From: Arenicola marina | Lineage: Eukaryota > Annelida > Polychaeta > Arenicolidae | NCBI GenBank assembly: GCA_964019135.1 | Contig: OZ025261.1 | Coordinates: 34,276,820 to 34,340,819 of the forward strand | DNA length: 64,000 nucleotides | Direction of reading: 5' to 3' | Shown here: piece after piece, positions 22,925 to 35,008 of the stretch | Layout of the letters: every line of letters begins with the position of its first letter | How positions within the stretch are numbered: position 1 is the stretch's first letter | Notes under the pieces: model-generated | The model's database searches: none | Seen by the model: only the letters and a program-made list of their open reading frames with translations | Told to the model about the DNA's origin: nothing | Made by a program: the position numbers and the translations under genes

Positions 22925-25031
22925 TTACTCGGCATTCGCGTTGTCCAAGCAAACGGTGACAAAATGATGACGGCAAAGGGTAAGCACGCTACTCAGCCGC
23001 CAATAAGCTGAATCACCCCTTCCAGTGCACAGGCGCGTATTTCGGGTTGGGGCCAGTCGGGGCATTGTCTCGGCATTGGGTGTGTTTTTCGTGATCAGTG
23101 ACATTGTTGAGCATAAGTCAAACTAGCTGGATTTAGTTAGGTATTTGTTCTCGTGTTGTTGACCGATATGTACCTTCAAGATGAGAATGTGGGCGTAGAC
23201 ACAGTCATTCTCGTATTGTGGTTGGCCACCCAGAGGGGGGGGGGGAGGGGGGGGCAGCGGGCATATTATAATACAAGTCTGATGTGGGATGGTGTGCCGG
23301 TGTGTGTGGGGGGTGGTTCCCTGACACCCAGTAATGCCCAAGAGAGCGCACAGCTAGCAATGTATTAAATGCCCAAGTGGGGTTGGAGAGAGATGTGGCA
23401 TCCATCGCTAAAAGCGGCAAATGACTGCTCCCTACCATTTAGAATGCCCCTCCTCAGCATCACCAGTCCTCAACAGATGTTGAGGCTAGACTGCAAAGGA
23501 TCAGAATTGTATATAAAAAGGATCCAGGATTGAGGTAAGAAGAAGATTCCGAGGTCAGATTTTCCTCGCATATCCTCGTGATTTCTGGGCCCGGAAACCT
23601 CAATTCCTCAATCATCGGAAACCTTAATTGCTCATTTATCCGACCAGGAGCGGATATATGATTTTGGAGATGGAGGTGGAGGTGGTTGACTGAGTATGTT
23701 CGAAAAATTTACGACTGATGGGACTAGGGGGCACGCTACTGTACTTTACAGTCCTTGGCCTGCCCTTACTGGACATCCACTTACTTGAGGTGGGGGAGGG
23801 ATGAGTGGGGGTAACCCCCCCTGCCCCTTAAGTTTGCTTTTCAAATTTCTGTATCAGCGGAATCATTATTTGGTAAACGCCATGGTGAGACACTTTGAAG
23901 TGGCCATTATGCAATGAGGGGGGGGGGGCGGGGCGGATGCTTTACGGAAATGCCGGGTTTCCAAAATCCGCTCAGACGGGATATTTTTGTCGCATTGACT
24001 TGTTCTATGTCGCCGCTGCTAGAGAGAACATTAGTACGGACGCAGATTTTGGGAGGCAGTCGCCCCCCCCGATCGCAAGTTTTAAAATATGAGGTAAATC
24101 TTTTTCATCAGAAATGTCTGCTCTCTCCGGCATTACGAGGCCCCCAGGACCTCCCCCTCATTTGATAATAGCGACCCCTTGGCATTGCTTATCCCGAATG
24201 AATCCCATGAATTGCGTCCGAAAGTGTGATTTGGCTTATAAACACAATGTTTTTGGAGAGAAAAAACATGTACTTGTATGTGGCTAATGGGATCGGTGTG
24301 TGGCTAAAGAAAACTGAAGGTGTTTAGCCGCAGTGGCTAATTGAAATGAATTGCTAGAGCACACCCAGCTTATCCCAAAGTGCAGTAACTAATAACACTC
24401 AGATTCAAAATATCCATAACAAAGCTTATATCTATAAAAAAAAAAATCTGCTAAATTTTCAAATATACTCACTGCAAAAGACCCTTTATTAAGCTTATAT
24501 CGACCTGCCTGCATGGGTCAGTTACAAAAGATCCCTTGATTAAGCTGCCTGAAATCGGTCATTTACAGAAAGTCTGCGAACAGTCCTCCGGTTGCAAAAG
24601 GTTGGGACATTTAGTACTTGTCTGATAATGGAAAGATTTTCTTGTCAGATACTTGCGATAGGTATGATAACTTACCCCGGACAAATGTTATATATCAAGC
24701 CCTGCAGACTGGACTTGCAACCCTACCCAGGCCAGGACAACAGTGGCAGAACGTACATCACAGTGGCTATGGTAAAACCATATGGGTCTCAGCCCACCCA
24801 CAGCCTGGGGTTCTGGGCTAGCATCACAATCACAATCAGACACTGCCACTTTAGTGGTATATTCTGCCACTGCACTGGCAATGGACTAAGCTTATCAGAT
24901 GATTCATGCAAATAAAAAACATGCAAAGAAAAGTCTACCACAAGAGACGGCACAAAAGAAGTTTTGTATATAAAACAGTTTTATTCCAATGACTTCTATT
25001 TCGTTTCTGAAACCATTCATTAGCGACATAC
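22925..25031. other. Gene-free stretch with degraded G-run elements
   Basis: 23231-23257 is a G-rich run. 23780-24080 has G and C runs and a cccgatcgcaagttt block shared with the elements near 28390 and 43206, so it is probably an old relative of them. At 24475-24560 a ~55-bp unit with caaaagaccctttattaagc recurs as a diverged copy. No exon supported. Confidence 0.5.
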
Positions 25032-25158
25032 CGACATGATCCCGTTTGACATCGTGAAGGGTAAATGTCACACTGGACGCACTGGCTTTCTCGGACCCAC
25101 CAGCCTGAGGCGGTGGTGCGGCCGATTCATCGGCTCTGCTGACCTCAAACTTTGGCAT
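25032..25158 (-). CDS. Candidate first coding exon, unknown gene (possible SLC12-type N-terminus)
   Basis: On the minus strand an ATG at 25158 opens a 42-codon segment starting MPKFEVSRAD and ending VKRDHV. It runs into a good donor, catgtcg|gtatgt, with the exon ending at 25032. The peptide is polar and Ala/Pro/Ser-rich, as in a disordered N-terminus. KFEV at residues 3-6 fits the [RK]Fx[VI] docking motif for SPAK/OSR1 kinases, which is found in N-termini of SLC12 cation-chloride cotransporters. That assignment is a guess from one short motif. I found no second exon at lower coordinates. The codon context is plausible but could be chance, so treat it as a hypothetical exon. Confidence 0.3.
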
Positions 25159-27195
25159 CTTATTGATTACGATCCTTGATTTCAATCTGATACAATATAT
25201 AAAGTTCACAAACAAGTCATAATTTCCGTAATTTATCCCAGAAAGTACGTGACACGCCACAAATTTCCTCCAGCGCAACTGTTTACTTGCAGAGAACTTT
25301 CTGACAGCATGCAGGAAACGCACTGGACCGTTGCATGTGATGGCTGGGGAGATTGATATTAATCGCAGTGATCACTCGTCTGCTCATATGATATAAACTA
25401 TCGTCTAAAACACTAACACTTGTTACATTTCCATGATAGTGTCTTCTTTGATACCTATAAAGAATATTCAAGGCAAAGAGCGCGTTTTAAAGTCAATCAT
25501 TTTCAATATACGAGCGACATTTGTTGCTACTAGGCAACCTATAACCCCCGCGGCTTCACCCTGTTAGCCAACTTGGTATCGCCCGAGACCGACGCCGGGA
25601 TTTACGAATGCAAGATCGCACTGCCAAAAGGCTGAAAAGCAATCATCAATGTGTTGTAACGTGCTCGTTCCACAAGGTGCAATTTTATGCTTCCTCTCAA
25701 ACATATACTGCTGATGACGGGCATGCTACCTGCATAGAGTTATGCATAACTTGTAACAAAACGCGCTATGAAACATATGATTTTGTTTCTGTCGTTTTCT
25801 TTTCAGATCTATAAGATATAAATAAGCAAGATACCCTGCGTTAACTCTATAGAAGCTTATAGTGAATCATAACGCGCTCAGAATGAAAATTAGTTTGCCA
25901 ACTAAAATTATCGCTACGCCTACGCCGTCTTAAAAAAGGATAACATCGCAGTACACACGTAAGTTTGGTATCATTAAAATTGCACGGTGTTGCTTTCTCA
26001 CGTCAGTGATATTTAGAGCGATCGCGACAAATTCGTGGAAAATTTGGGCCGAAACGACACGCTACGGCATTTATGACTGACTTTATAGTATACAGGCGAT
26101 CGAGGATCCCATGAGAAACTGGGACCCGGGGAAGGGGGGGGGGGGGGGTGCTGGTGAGGTTGTGCAGATAGAAAAGTGACTTCATGTGTGTTAGAGCCCA
26201 AAAGGTATTTGTGACGAAAACGCCACTGTTATATGTATAGCTATAGATGCTACTGTAGCGGGACCGTGATGTGCCCTGTTGTTTAACTGGGTTTAAACAA
26301 TAACTCGGCGGCCGTGATAATAAGGTCCGACTTTATTACCTGCAACACAGGGATAACAAAAAAGAGTCAAAGAAAAGTGACGGGCAACCCACAAATGTCC
26401 CATAGCCCCCTTAATTGGCGAAATGAAAATGAGTCAATGAAATGCACGTTGCTCTGATGGTCACGAAAAAAAGAGAAGAAAAATGAACCAATGGATAGAG
26501 AGATGACATGAGGCATTGTTCATCAAGCTACAGTACAAATTTATCATCATAAAAAATAAATCACGCCACACTATAATTAAAGCGCTAGGCGGACATGACC
26601 GATCCATGACGGGTCCATGACGGGTGGTGGGACTAAGGAGATTTCATGTTTAAGTCTCCTGCATGAAAGCTTTATTGAAATGCATATGTGTCTTGTACCT
26701 CAACATGCTAAGCTCACTTCAGAAGCACTCTTAACTTGTGGAGTAATAGACCCCTATAATTTGGAAGATACCCCCGGGATACCCCCGGGATACCCCCCCC
26801 CCCCCCCATCCGTTTTCTTTTACCAAAACATTACGCCAAATATGAGTCCAGGGGTATGGGGGGGTGGGGGTTACTCACTGCTGTGGGCCGGGAGGTTCCG
26901 CGGTAAAGGGATCCCCCCCCCCCCTTGTCCACCGCCCAAATCTGCTCGGTAGGGGCGTTTTAAGGCCGCACATTTTCGTAGACCCGCGTGACTTTCAAAA
27001 TATTTGTGTCACACATTTCCTGACTTTTTAACTGTATAACATGGCCCATAACTTAGTAACGTTTCCAGCATTACCTCTTATTAACATTGACATTGCAATG
27101 AAGACATGAAGCAGATTCGTAAGCCTAATCGCTGAGAAGCGATACTATTTCATGTGTGAGCCTATAAAGAACGATCGATTCCCAGATAAAGCAAT
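25159..27195. other. Gene-free stretch, possible upstream region of the 25-kb exon candidate
   Basis: Mostly AT-rich unique sequence with an isolated G13 run near 26137-26148. At 26760-26930 there are repeated cccccgggata units with C runs, an arrangement similar to the G-run hAT-like elements elsewhere in the window. No promoter can be named with confidence. Confidence 0.4.
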
Positions 27196-27203
27196 GCGAA
27201 CAG

Positions 27204-28206
27204 CAGGCATGGGGTGATTACATTGTAAATGTAATCGATTACGATTACGATTACTTGGGAATTTCATGATTACGATTACGATTACAGGAAATATGAAAAT
27301 AATTGATTACGATTACATTCAATGTAATCATGATTACAATCGTGATTACATGCACTGTTTTTCGACGTAATTGAAATAAAAAACACAACACTGACGGATA
27401 ATCGCACCTCTATCTTGCTGGATTCATTTAAACTTTAGAACTTTAGGATTCTCGCCGGAGAGGGAGGTGTCGCGCGTAAAAACTTATTACCTCTATGTTA
27501 AATACCATGGAACTAAAGGAAGCCACACCGTTATATGACACAAGGGAATCTAGTCCAGCCGGGCCACCACATCATACATCGCCGTGCACCAGTCCTGACC
27601 GAATCGAGTTCGTTTTATAACAACACCTCTTCCAATCAATCTATATACTGAGAACAATAACACAAGCATCTACCACCCTCCCATCACAGCCCCCACCTAC
27701 CTACCAATGCAGCCCCCACCCACCTACCTGCTCCCAACATATAGACTCCTAAGTCGCTCTGGAATACTTCTAGCTATCATATGCAAACAAGATAATGAGG
27801 GGATTAGAATGTGGCACCCCCAGCCAGATTAATTGGTTATGTCTGGTTATTTGTCGGGTGGAGCAGGAGGGGCCAGGGTGGTTTCGAGGGGGATCGGATC
27901 TCCACAGTAAGACTGCAATGGCGAGTTTCCGTATATGATACAGGCGACATGGAAAGTATGACGATCAATCGGAGATCAAACAGCCCGAGTGAACATAGCA
28001 AAGTAATCATCAAAAGTAATCATGATTACGATTACATTAGCAATGTAATCGATTACGATTACGATTACATTGCCTTAAAAACCAATGTAATCGATTACGA
28101 TTACGATTACATTGCCTTAAAAACCAATGTAATCGATTACGATTACTTAAAACATGTAATCGATTACAATCGATTACGATTACTGATTATGATTACCCCA
28201 TGTCTG
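27204..28206. mobile_element. Non-autonomous hAT-like DNA transposon, 1003 bp
   Basis: Flanked by identical 8-bp duplications gcgaacag (27196-27203 and 28207-28214), the hAT hallmark. The ends are caggcatggggtgatta and, reversed, cagacatggggtaatc. Both ends carry dense clusters of gattac and atcgat words (27217-27345 and 28010-28196), such as gtaatcgattacgattac. Subterminal motif clusters of this kind are where hAT transposases usually bind. The ~660-bp interior has no transposase-like frame. The 190-codon frame at 27811-28383 runs across the right end and is incidental. Confidence 0.88.
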
Positions 28207-28389
28207 GCGAACAGCATGCTGGTTGTGCACGGAATCCATGGTCTCCTCGCTGACGCCCACCACCAGTCTTCCACCCTGACCACCCTGTCGCTCGTTTACA
28301 TGACTTCATCATTCCAGTTGGTTGGGGCGGTCCAAAGACGGGTGTCCAGGGGATCCGGACTCCCTCGTTTTGAGGAAGAATGACGTTTT

Positions 28390-28558
28390 TCATTGCAAAA
28401 TTTAAGACCATCTAAGGCGTGCACCCCCACCCCTCCCCCCCTTTTTGTTAAGGAAGAACGCTTTTTCAGGCGGCGTGGACACCCCCCCCCCCCCCCCCCC
28501 ACCGATCGCAAGTTTCAATCGACACCCCTCCCTTTTCAAATTCCTGGATCAGCCCCTA
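28390..28558 (-). mobile_element. G-run hAT-like MITE, partial, minus orientation
   Basis: Reversed, the right end reads aggggctgatccaggaattt, then a region with aacttgcgatcgg and a long G run. It matches the element at 43206 closely in order and spacing. The 18-base C run (28483-28500) sits at the same place. The far end is not defined. Confidence 0.65.
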
Positions 28559-28912
28559 CAATATCTTTATTTTTGTAGAAGGCGTGAAAATGCCTGTGTG
28601 GGTGATGTGTGAGCTTTACGGTCGAGTTCTTTGCGGGCCGCTTTTCGCCGGTCCAGATTTTGTGAGTTTCGTGTATATTTCTTGCTGCGGTCAGTTCCGA
28701 CACGTGGTGATCGATTTCACTATAGCGGACCCCATCCCTTTCTTGATCGTTCTCGTATCTGTCGTCGATATCTCTTTCTATCCCCACCCCCCTTTATTCC
28801 GCTGTACTTATTTCTCATTGGTCCAATGTTCCACTCCTGTGCCACTCCTGTGCCGAGTATGTCCATCCCATTTCTTCATGGGTAATATAAAGCGCTGCTC
28901 TTGGGTGGTCAA
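28559..28912. other. Unique spacer
   Basis: No conserved motif or element end seen. The open frame at 28584-28976 has no recognisable domain. Confidence 0.4.
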
Positions 28913-29550
28913 GACATACCCTTCACAGCCAGCCTCCAGACCGGAGCTGTTATTGTCATCTATATTTTACAGGTAAGTGGAAGTAGGAAGTGGGATTTAA
29001 GGGGAATTTAACTTGATGGATCTCGTCAGTATTTTATCGCTCGGTCAGATAATGTGTATGAATGAATAACCTTTCACGATACTTGTACTGAAGTAATATG
29101 TAAGATGTGTTTGATTGATGTGTTTGATTGATGTGTTTGATTGATGTGTTTGATTGATGTGTTTGATTGATGTGTTTGATTGATGTGTTTGATTGATGTG
29201 TTTGATTGATGTGTTTGATTGATGTGTTTGATTGATGTGTTTGATTGATGTGTTTGATTGATATGATGGATTGATATCAGTGCTAGATTGATGTGTTTAA
29301 TTTACTGACATCATTTATATGATGTTAGATTTAGCGTTTAATGTCTGAATATAGTTTAGGAATTCTCTACTCCCACTAATATATTTATGTGGGGTCATTG
29401 ACATCGTCCTTATGTATATGAATTGTGAATAACATTCCAATATTGTCATACAGCCGTTATTGTGACGATGTGATGAAGCGGACGTCAATAGACATACCCT
29501 TCACAGCCAGCCTCCAGACCGGAGCTGTTATTGTCATTTGTATTTTACAG
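28913..29550. repeat. 60-bp direct repeat pair, 578 bp apart
   Basis: 28913-28972 and 29491-29550 match at 58 of 60 bases (cttcacagccagcctccaga, then ccggagctgttattgtcat and tattttacag). The first copy is followed at once by gtaagt, the second by caataaag. The stretch 28973-29550 therefore begins GTAAGT and ends TTTTACAG, like an intron whose last 60 bases copy the bases before it. A target-type duplication around an insertion, or the remains of a retroelement end with an aataaa signal, are alternatives. Confidence 0.7.
29106..29274. repeat. 13-bp tandem repeat, about 13 copies
   Basis: Near-perfect tgtgtttgattga units, the last ones diverging (tatgatggattga). High identity suggests recent expansion. 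It lies between the two copies of the 60-bp direct repeat. Confidence 0.97.
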
Positions 29551-29781
29551 CAATAAAGCCATTATTACAAACCCGGTGGTGTTCAGCGACTACATTTTTT
29601 ATTATTATTTTAATTTTTTTTCCCACTTGACAGGTTTAAGAACATCACATAAGACATGTTAATTATACAGTAACAATTATACATCAGCTACTATAAAAAT
29701 GGCTATAGATCCTCCCATTTTTCCTTATATTTCTTTGGTCTCCCCGTTGGATAATCTGTGTTTTCCCCAATATGACCTTCT

Positions 29782-29900
29782 CAAGGGCGGATCTAGTTGG
29801 GGTGGGGGGGGGGGGGGGGGACCCGGCCCCGGCCGTTTGCCACAATATATATACTCTTGACCATTAACTATTTTTACCCATTATACCCAACATTACAGAT
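29782..29900 (+). mobile_element. G-run hAT-like MITE fragment
   Basis: Starts aagggcggatctag and continues through an 18-base G run into gacccggccccggcc. It parallels the left part of the element at 35862 (ggggcggatccag, G run, gacccgggtccggg). The right end is not found. Confidence 0.55.
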
Positions 29901-31965
29901 TGTGAATTTATAAGATATGTTTAAGATCTCCAGGAAGTAAAGAGCACGTGATCCATGAAACCCTGCGCAATGGGATATACCTACTGGCAATATCCCAAGA
30001 CAACTGTCAGGGCATTGTATCGTGGCCCGACAAATAAAGTCATGAATTGACTGATCACTATCCGTGTTGTTTGGCTGTGTCCCGGATGTGTGTTTCCTGG
30101 TCGTATAGTAATGTAACCGTTTTACGCGGGTAGAGTTCCGAAGTTGGTAGTCTTAGTTACGGACATTTAGGAACGCATATTTGCAGTAAGATTAGTTAAC
30201 AGTAAGCCCAGGTCAGTTTAAGGAACTAACCAGAGGGTGTCTCCGGATAGGTTTGAGTTGAGGTTTTAAAAGTACACAACAAGAAGTCGAGATTGAAGGA
30301 TAGGCGAAGGTACAGTGCATAGGGATATACGCCCACCGGCCACACTACCCCTTATAAAGGGGGGTACGTTACACTTGGAGTAGGGTGCGTATAGGCCTAG
30401 CCAAAAGAGAGATGGATTACTGATAACACATTACACATTCAAAGGGAGAAGAGAAAGGGTTTTAACAGGTAACGGTGGGAGCACTTGGGTCAGCAAATGT
30501 TGATAACAGGCCTACTTCGGTGGTGGTGGTGGTGGTGGGGGGAGCTTGACGGTGCATTATCTGACTCGGGTGGCTGTTCAACAAGCTCAGCCTTCCGCGT
30601 GAGGGGCTCTCACCACAACGTTAACGCTCCTCACCAGATAGCGCCACCGCTCGCACACTGCGTCGTTCTTGTGAACAAGGGTGAGAGTATCATTTTCTCT
30701 CACCGGATTTGTGCGTGAAGCAATATTATCCTTATTTGTGTCATCAAAATATGTCATAATATATCTAATGTGACCTACAGTTACTATAATGCCAATTTAT
30801 GTAATAATAACGTAAGAAAAGCGTCAAACGTGCTTTTGATGAACTACCATTAAAATAGTGCATCCACATTACTACATAATTACGTTACACATGTCCAACG
30901 TTAAGATCATACTTTTAGGGATCATTTCTGTAGTATGCATCGCCAGGACATCAGTACAAACTGATATCCACGTACTCACCACGATGATGAGTGGTAGCGT
31001 CGCCTTCTGAGCGTAAAGCGGGCGGCAGGAGTCCCTCTAACCGGGGACATGCCTGTCGCCATTGAAGAACGTTCCCACTTCCCTGCGTGGAGGTCGGGAG
31101 GGAGGAGACTCATTCAGAGTGGCTGAGTCGTTTTACGAAATGAAATTAAATTCCAGACTTCTCAAAAGCTTTTGCAATAATGGATCGTTCCAGATATTTA
31201 TCGTCAAACAAAGACTGCGGGTCTATTTTGTTCGTTTCAGGGGTAGGCTAGCTCTGTGGAATTGTTATTCACAGATATAACACATGAGATGCTGCTGGCT
31301 GCTATAAACGTATATATGGACACGCGGACATGTGCGGCAGCGGGGCAGCGCTTATCTGCGATCTGCCAATCTGCATTGAAGACGCCCGTTTAACCGTTGG
31401 ACATGCCTGTTCACGCAACAAGACCCTCATGTCACTCGAGTGCACTCAGATTTGCATTGATATCATCGCTTTATAACAAGTTATCTATTCTGTCCAATAT
31501 ATATTCCCGAATTAGATTTTTAATATCTCTAGAAAAAATAGATACCAGAAAGTTTATCATTTCCAAACCGGGCTAAAACATTAGCAAACCGGGTATATGA
31601 CCGCTTCCCTGCTACGCACAGCTTGAAATTCACTACATTCGCCGGTTGGCATATAAGCTGTTTTTTTCGGCGAATGCCTCCATCTTTTTCTTAAAATGGT
31701 ATCATTTGATAGTCCAGATATTTATCTGTACAAAGTGGCTTTTTGTTTTTAGAAAACACCCTGTTAGCATGAAAACCTGTTGAACATGATGCAAATATAA
31801 GTCCGTACTCGCATTTTGCATGCTATGCAGCGCAGGGCGAGCTAGTTACCCGAAACACGCCTGCCATAATTTTCTCTAGAGCGGTCTATTCAATGTTACA
31901 GGTTTAAATAACTGAAGCTGATTTGTCATTCTGCATCACAAGCTCACGACTCAATCGAACCGCCT
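29901..31965. other. Gene-free stretch
   Basis: A ggtggtggtggtggtgg tract lies at 30521-30538. A ttaaccgt/acatgcctgt block near 31040 recurs loosely near 31395. No exon recognised. The short frames here lack any known motif. Confidence 0.4.
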
Positions 31966-32515
31966 TCAAATAAATCTCATGTCACTCACAAGGTGGCGCC
32001 ACCGCTCACCGGATATGTAGAATTGAAGACGAGCAAACATAGAATACCTTGGGTGAGTTCGGATATGCGACCGGAGTAATCGGCGCAGATATTTGGCCCA
32101 TGCGCACTCATACTTTCCGTTCATGTGCGGATCGAGATAAACCGAACGCAAAATCCGCGGTCCGCGTGAATGTTGCACTTGATGAACTGCACAAGTCATG
32201 AAGATCGTTTAACAGTGCCATAAAATAATTCAACGAATACCTTTGTGTTCATCAGTTTATTCTCGTTGTTATAATATTATTTACAATTTTTTTATGCACG
32301 TCAAAATACTACTTTATATAAATTTAACTTATTGCGGGGCCTGGACGCCATGTTGGAAATCCTCATGATCCTTCTCTGGGTGGGGATAAGGTCTGGGAGT
32401 AAAATGTACCACGTGACCGCGCTATCGGACCACAATCTCCGCGTTCGGTAATACACTCCGCGGAGTCCGGCTACTCCGCTTGCATAGCCGAACTGACCTC
32501 TTCATTTCCCCAGAA
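31966..32515. mobile_element. Dispersed ~550-bp repeat, copy 1 (DNA-transposon-like)
   Basis: Matches 41138-41655 over its whole length in the same orientation, with shared blocks such as atcatgaagatcgt-like, atactttatata, acgccatgtt and gagtaaaatgtacca. The boundaries carry related inverted sequences, gttcggatatgcgaccggag on the left and the complement of ctccgcttgcatagccgaac on the right. This suggests terminal inverted repeats of ~22 bp. No coding capacity. The superfamily is not determined. Confidence 0.7.
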
Positions 32516-33119
32516 TAATCTGGTGCCCCTTACTTTATGACGTCGTCAATTCACAATTAAGTAAGCTTAGTTCGGAAGAGCGAGGAAGAAAGAAGCGTTT
32601 TACTTTGAAAGTTGTCTTTAACTTCACCGTAGCTGATCGTGTTAGCTGACGATCACTATCTGGCAATGCCTATATTATGCATGCTTGCAAATAAAAAATA
32701 CTTATATTGCACCAGCTAGCCCAATAAGACCCCATTTGGGGTATGTATGAATGAAGTACTGCCATCTTGTGGGGTCTCTTGGAATGTTGAAAGACGGTGC
32801 TCACAAATCATGTTCGAGGGTTGTCTAGAGTGAATTTTGAATACGCATTTGACCTCGTTCGAACTCAAAAACATTGTTCAAAAGAAACATGGCCTCTAAT
32901 TAATGGAAATGGAATAAATTGGCCCGTAATTAAAGCAAATATCGCATTAGATTCATTTTCAATTTTCGCGTATGAATGATGATATTCTCAATTAAATTTG
33001 ACGTCGGGCAGAGTGACTGGAAGATTAGGAGTGTGTGAATTAGTTTTTCAAATTTTAGTGAAATGAAAACGATTATGAAATCCTGCCTATATCACGGCAA
33101 GTTCATTGGGGTAAAAACA
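32516..33119. other. Unique AT-rich spacer
   Basis: No exon, RNA gene or element end recognised. Confidence 0.4.
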
Positions 33120-33215
33120 AATTCAAATCTGAACTCTATGGTGGTTTATACCACCATATATTTTTAAGTTTCTGTGGTGGCATATACCACCATAGGAACT
33201 TATTTCAGATTTCAG
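33120..33215. repeat. Palindromic hairpin element
   Basis: ctatggtggtttataccacc (from 33136) and its inverted partner ending ataccaccatag (33195) form nested hairpins. The symmetry continues outward through aaatctgaa on both sides. It looks like a minimal foldback MITE of about 95 bp or a stable cruciform. Confidence 0.75.
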
Positions 33216-33249
33216 ATTATTTGTGCCACGGCGAGAACACGAGATTTAT

Positions 33250-33560
33250 GTCGCCCTCGGATTTTCGCTCTCTCGACTTTAGCGCCGCGCGCGGAGCCGC
33301 AGCCCGCCGCCCTGAGCCGCAGCCCGGCGCCCTGAGCCATAGCCCGGAGCCCGAAGCCACAGTCCAGCGTCGGCAAGCGAAAACGCGAGGGCGAGAATGC
33401 AAGGGCGAGGGTGATATCGCGAGAACGCGGAGGCGACATCGCGAGAACGCGAGAACGCAAAGGCGACATCGCGAGAACGCGAAGGCTAGATCGTGAGATA
33501 GCGAGGGCGAGATCGCGAGATAGCGAGGGCGAGATCGCGAGGGCGATATCGCGAGTCATA
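33250..33560. repeat. CpG-rich degenerate tandem repeat
   Basis: 33290-33360 repeats ccgcagcccggcgccctgag-type units of ~21 bp. 33395-33560 repeats gcgagaacgcg, ggcgacatcgcg and gcgagggcgagatcgcga. The block is unusually CpG-dense for its AT-rich surroundings. Open frames on both strands follow from this composition. Confidence 0.85.
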
Positions 33561-34896
33561 ATAGCCTTCCCCCCAGGTCCCCCGTCCAAGTCCCCCAGTC
33601 CAAGTCTTCCCTATGAATTAATCGTGACGCGACCCCTTTTTTTAACAGTTACATATCACCTTGAGACATAGATGTCCTAGTCGACGTTTTCTCGTACGTT
33701 ATTGCGGATGATCACATGACACTTCTGTGGTTTTGTTAGTGAAAAGATGAAAGGGCCGGCTACACGAGTGCAGCTAAACAACCCCGAATAGGAGCCAAAT
33801 ACAACCCCGAATCAGTGATGATATGACTAACAATTCAGTTTGTCTGTCATTTCTTTTGTGATGTCAGAATGGGATAGGTTAACCGGATACATCATGTATA
33901 CATGCATGCAGGATACAAACTGGATATCCACTGTAGTTGTGGTTGTGGTTTATTTGTTTTTCAAGGCCTTAAGGCCCAAATGACACGACATATAATCATA
34001 CAAACAGTTCCATGGTGCGCAGTATTTAAAAAAAAACATACATTTAGATAGTGGAACGGAGACGATATTCAATAAGATATGTACACATTACCAAATTCTT
34101 GAGGGTCGTTACATCATTATGACACATTAGGATCCGAAAAACATCCAATGTTGGGGGGTCCCAAAACATAGAATCAATATATATTTTGCGGATATCCGCG
34201 AACAAAACATGAAATTGAACCTCAATAACGATAATTAAGATCGCTTCCCAGACAGTGGGTATCATATGATATCATGCAGATACACCGAGCGGACAATATG
34301 TACACATGACATGTCCTCGCTGGATATACGTCCTGGATACACTCACACCCTCGACACACTCGACATGCGCTTGATACATCCTGGTACACTTTTCATTGCC
34401 ACCCCCATCGCTTTAAGGGAGAAGTTCAGTGTCGTTTTTTTTTTCAAAAAACTGTGTCGATATCGCTTTTTCAGATCCTCAGTGTCGGAATTTGAGGGTC
34501 AATGGCGAATGTCTATTTTTCAATATGCTTGTGTCGCGTGTCGCCATTTACCCCTTCCAGACCCTTAATATGTAACTGGCTGAGGACCTTGTTTGCATGA
34601 TGTTAAACTTATGCAACGTCATGAAGACGTGATAAATCAAACGCTAACTGGTCATGGCGCGCCCTGGTGAGTGAATGGGGAACGTTATGATCTATTACCC
34701 CAAGTCGACAGCTGTGTCAAGCTGATATGTGCATCGCGGGGTCCATTCGCTGGGGTCCATTCGCTATAAAATAACATTTCTTTAGATAATGTGTGACAGC
34801 GACTGCTTTACACGTACTTTGTTGTAATAATGTATTATTTATGTTCGCGATTTGTGAAGAAGTTCTGACAATTTTTTCGAACTTGGCAACTTTGAT
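33561..34896. other. Gene-free stretch
   Basis: AT-rich unique sequence. A short ggggtccattcgct duplication lies at 34740-34770. Nothing else recognised. Confidence 0.4.
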
Positions 34897-35008
34897 GGTC
34901 CATCTTCCATGTTAGAGCACATGAAATTAAATATTACGGTAAATATTAGGCGTGAGTCATGCGTGACCTGTAGTAAAACAATGGCCGCTCTAACATGGAA
35001 GACCCACC
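34897..35008. mobile_element. 112-bp MITE, intact copy
   Basis: Ends ggtccatcttccatgttaga and, reversed, ggtgggtcttccatgttaga give ~22-bp inverted repeats with three mismatches. The interior contains taggcgtgagt. It is the intact relative of the amplified copy at 15826-16310. No clear target-site duplication. Confidence 0.8.

Noticed and set aside
29990-30130. End of an LTR-type retroelement (caaataaagtcatgaattga context)
   Set aside because: Only a polyadenylation-like word in a suggestive context. No matching second copy or terminal dinucleotides could be established.
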